Positions 63,484 to 64,000 of a stretch of DNA of 64,000 nt are shown one piece after another. Origin of the DNA: Seminavis robusta. Taxonomy: Eukaryota; Bacillariophyta; Bacillariophyceae; Naviculales; Naviculaceae. The position numbers were made by a program, and so were the translations under genes. Numbering within the stretch: the first letter of the stretch is position 1; each line of letters opens with the position of its first letter. The DNA lies in assembly GCA_903772945.1 (NCBI GenBank), contig CAICTM010000042.1:91590-155589 (forward strand). The letters are read 5' to 3'. Under the pieces are notes generated by a model. That model ran no database searches. It saw only the letters and a program-made list of their open reading frames with translations, and had not been told where the DNA came from.

Positions 63484-64000
63484 ATAGCTGCCACAGCACT
63501 GATAGCTGACAGAGAACTATCAATTTCAAAAGAAGGCTGTGGAAAAGTGCTACAGAAGGAACACTGCAGGTTTTCATGAAAAGGTATCACATCAAGGATC
63601 CCATCCCAGTTTGTTGTTTCAACCTCGGAACTGAAAGTAGATGTGTATGGGAAGAGGATGCTGACGATGAAGCTAACATGGAAATCAAGTGATGATGATG
63701 AAACGGTTGACGGGAACCTGGAGGAGTTGAAAGTCGACTTGTATGGTAATATGAAACTGTCGTGCAGGGATGACAGCACCAATGACAGCAGCGACGATGA
63801 GTCAGAATCAGATGAGAGAGGAGGGAGAATGCAGAGAGAGGACAAGTGTATGAAATTGTCTTGGACTCCTCTGATGAGGAGGGTGATGAAGAGCTGTACC
63901 GTCCTTGTATTCCCAAAAATAAAATAATAAGAAAAATAAGAAAAAAAAACAAAAAAAATATAAAGCAAAAAAAAAAGAAATCAAAACAATCTGAGACGGT
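63484..64000. other. Right edge: acidic coding remnants and A-rich end
   Basis: Plus-strand frames here read Ser/Asp/Glu-rich sequence in more than one frame. The last 80 bases are almost pure A with short interruptions, which could be a retroposed poly(A)-like tail or just an A-rich tract. Confidence 0.3.

Noticed and set aside
63444-63968. 174-codon minus-strand frame rich in Ser/Phe/Leu
   Set aside because: It is the antisense of acidic Ser/Asp-rich plus-strand coding remnants.

Overview
The window looks like nuclear DNA of a diatom, most likely a raphid pennate such as Seminavis. The basis is gene content: a receptor-type nucleotide cyclase fused to a phosphodiesterase, a DUF6824 protein, a one-pass leucine-rich-repeat receptor ending in a Cys pair, a VWD-like 'GEPH' protein, and signal peptides followed by a Gly-Phe step as in diatom plastid presequences. 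Introns are mostly 75-140 bp and GT-AG. No rRNA, convincing tRNA, CRISPR array or prokaryote-style operon was seen. Species assignment is inference.

Layout. 0-20 kb: mostly minus-strand genes. Five small proteins beginning MGN (A-E, at 0.5, 3.2, 10.2, 15.5 and 19.6 kb) form a dispersed family with a probable myristoylation site, a basic middle and an acidic alpha-helical core. Between them lie a 2-oxoglutarate oxygenase, an LRR receptor, a GNAT acetyltransferase, a small membrane protein whose splicing is unresolved, a 100-residue basic protein and the twin-CX9C complex I subunit NDUFS5. 21-24 kb: a four-exon DUF6824 protein. 25-29 kb: no genes, but an array of foldback hairpins, a ~150-bp satellite and a perfect (GACTC)24 tract. 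29-41 kb: an acidic unknown protein, a three-exon bZIP factor, a small TIR element with an internal minisatellite, a major-facilitator transporter and a GRDP-like/ubiquitin-like fusion. 41.5-47.2 kb: a 20-exon cyclase-phosphodiesterase with microexons and a repeat-built C-terminal tail. 48-64 kb: an alpha/beta hydrolase and a VWD-like protein among mobile DNA (two or three TIR elements, a PF20700-type transposase, a broken non-LTR retroelement) and a frameshifted divergent histone H3.

How the parts may work together. The LRR receptor, the cyclase-PDE and the MGN proteins all point to membrane signalling, but nothing in the sequence links them in one pathway. The main candidates for undescribed biology are the MGN family with its shared upstream TTGTGAG element and the hairpin array, in which stem sequences differ between copies while pairing is kept.

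Exon joins were deduced by eye from splice signals, frame and family similarity. Intron and exon lengths were checked for frame, but no alignment, folding or search was run.
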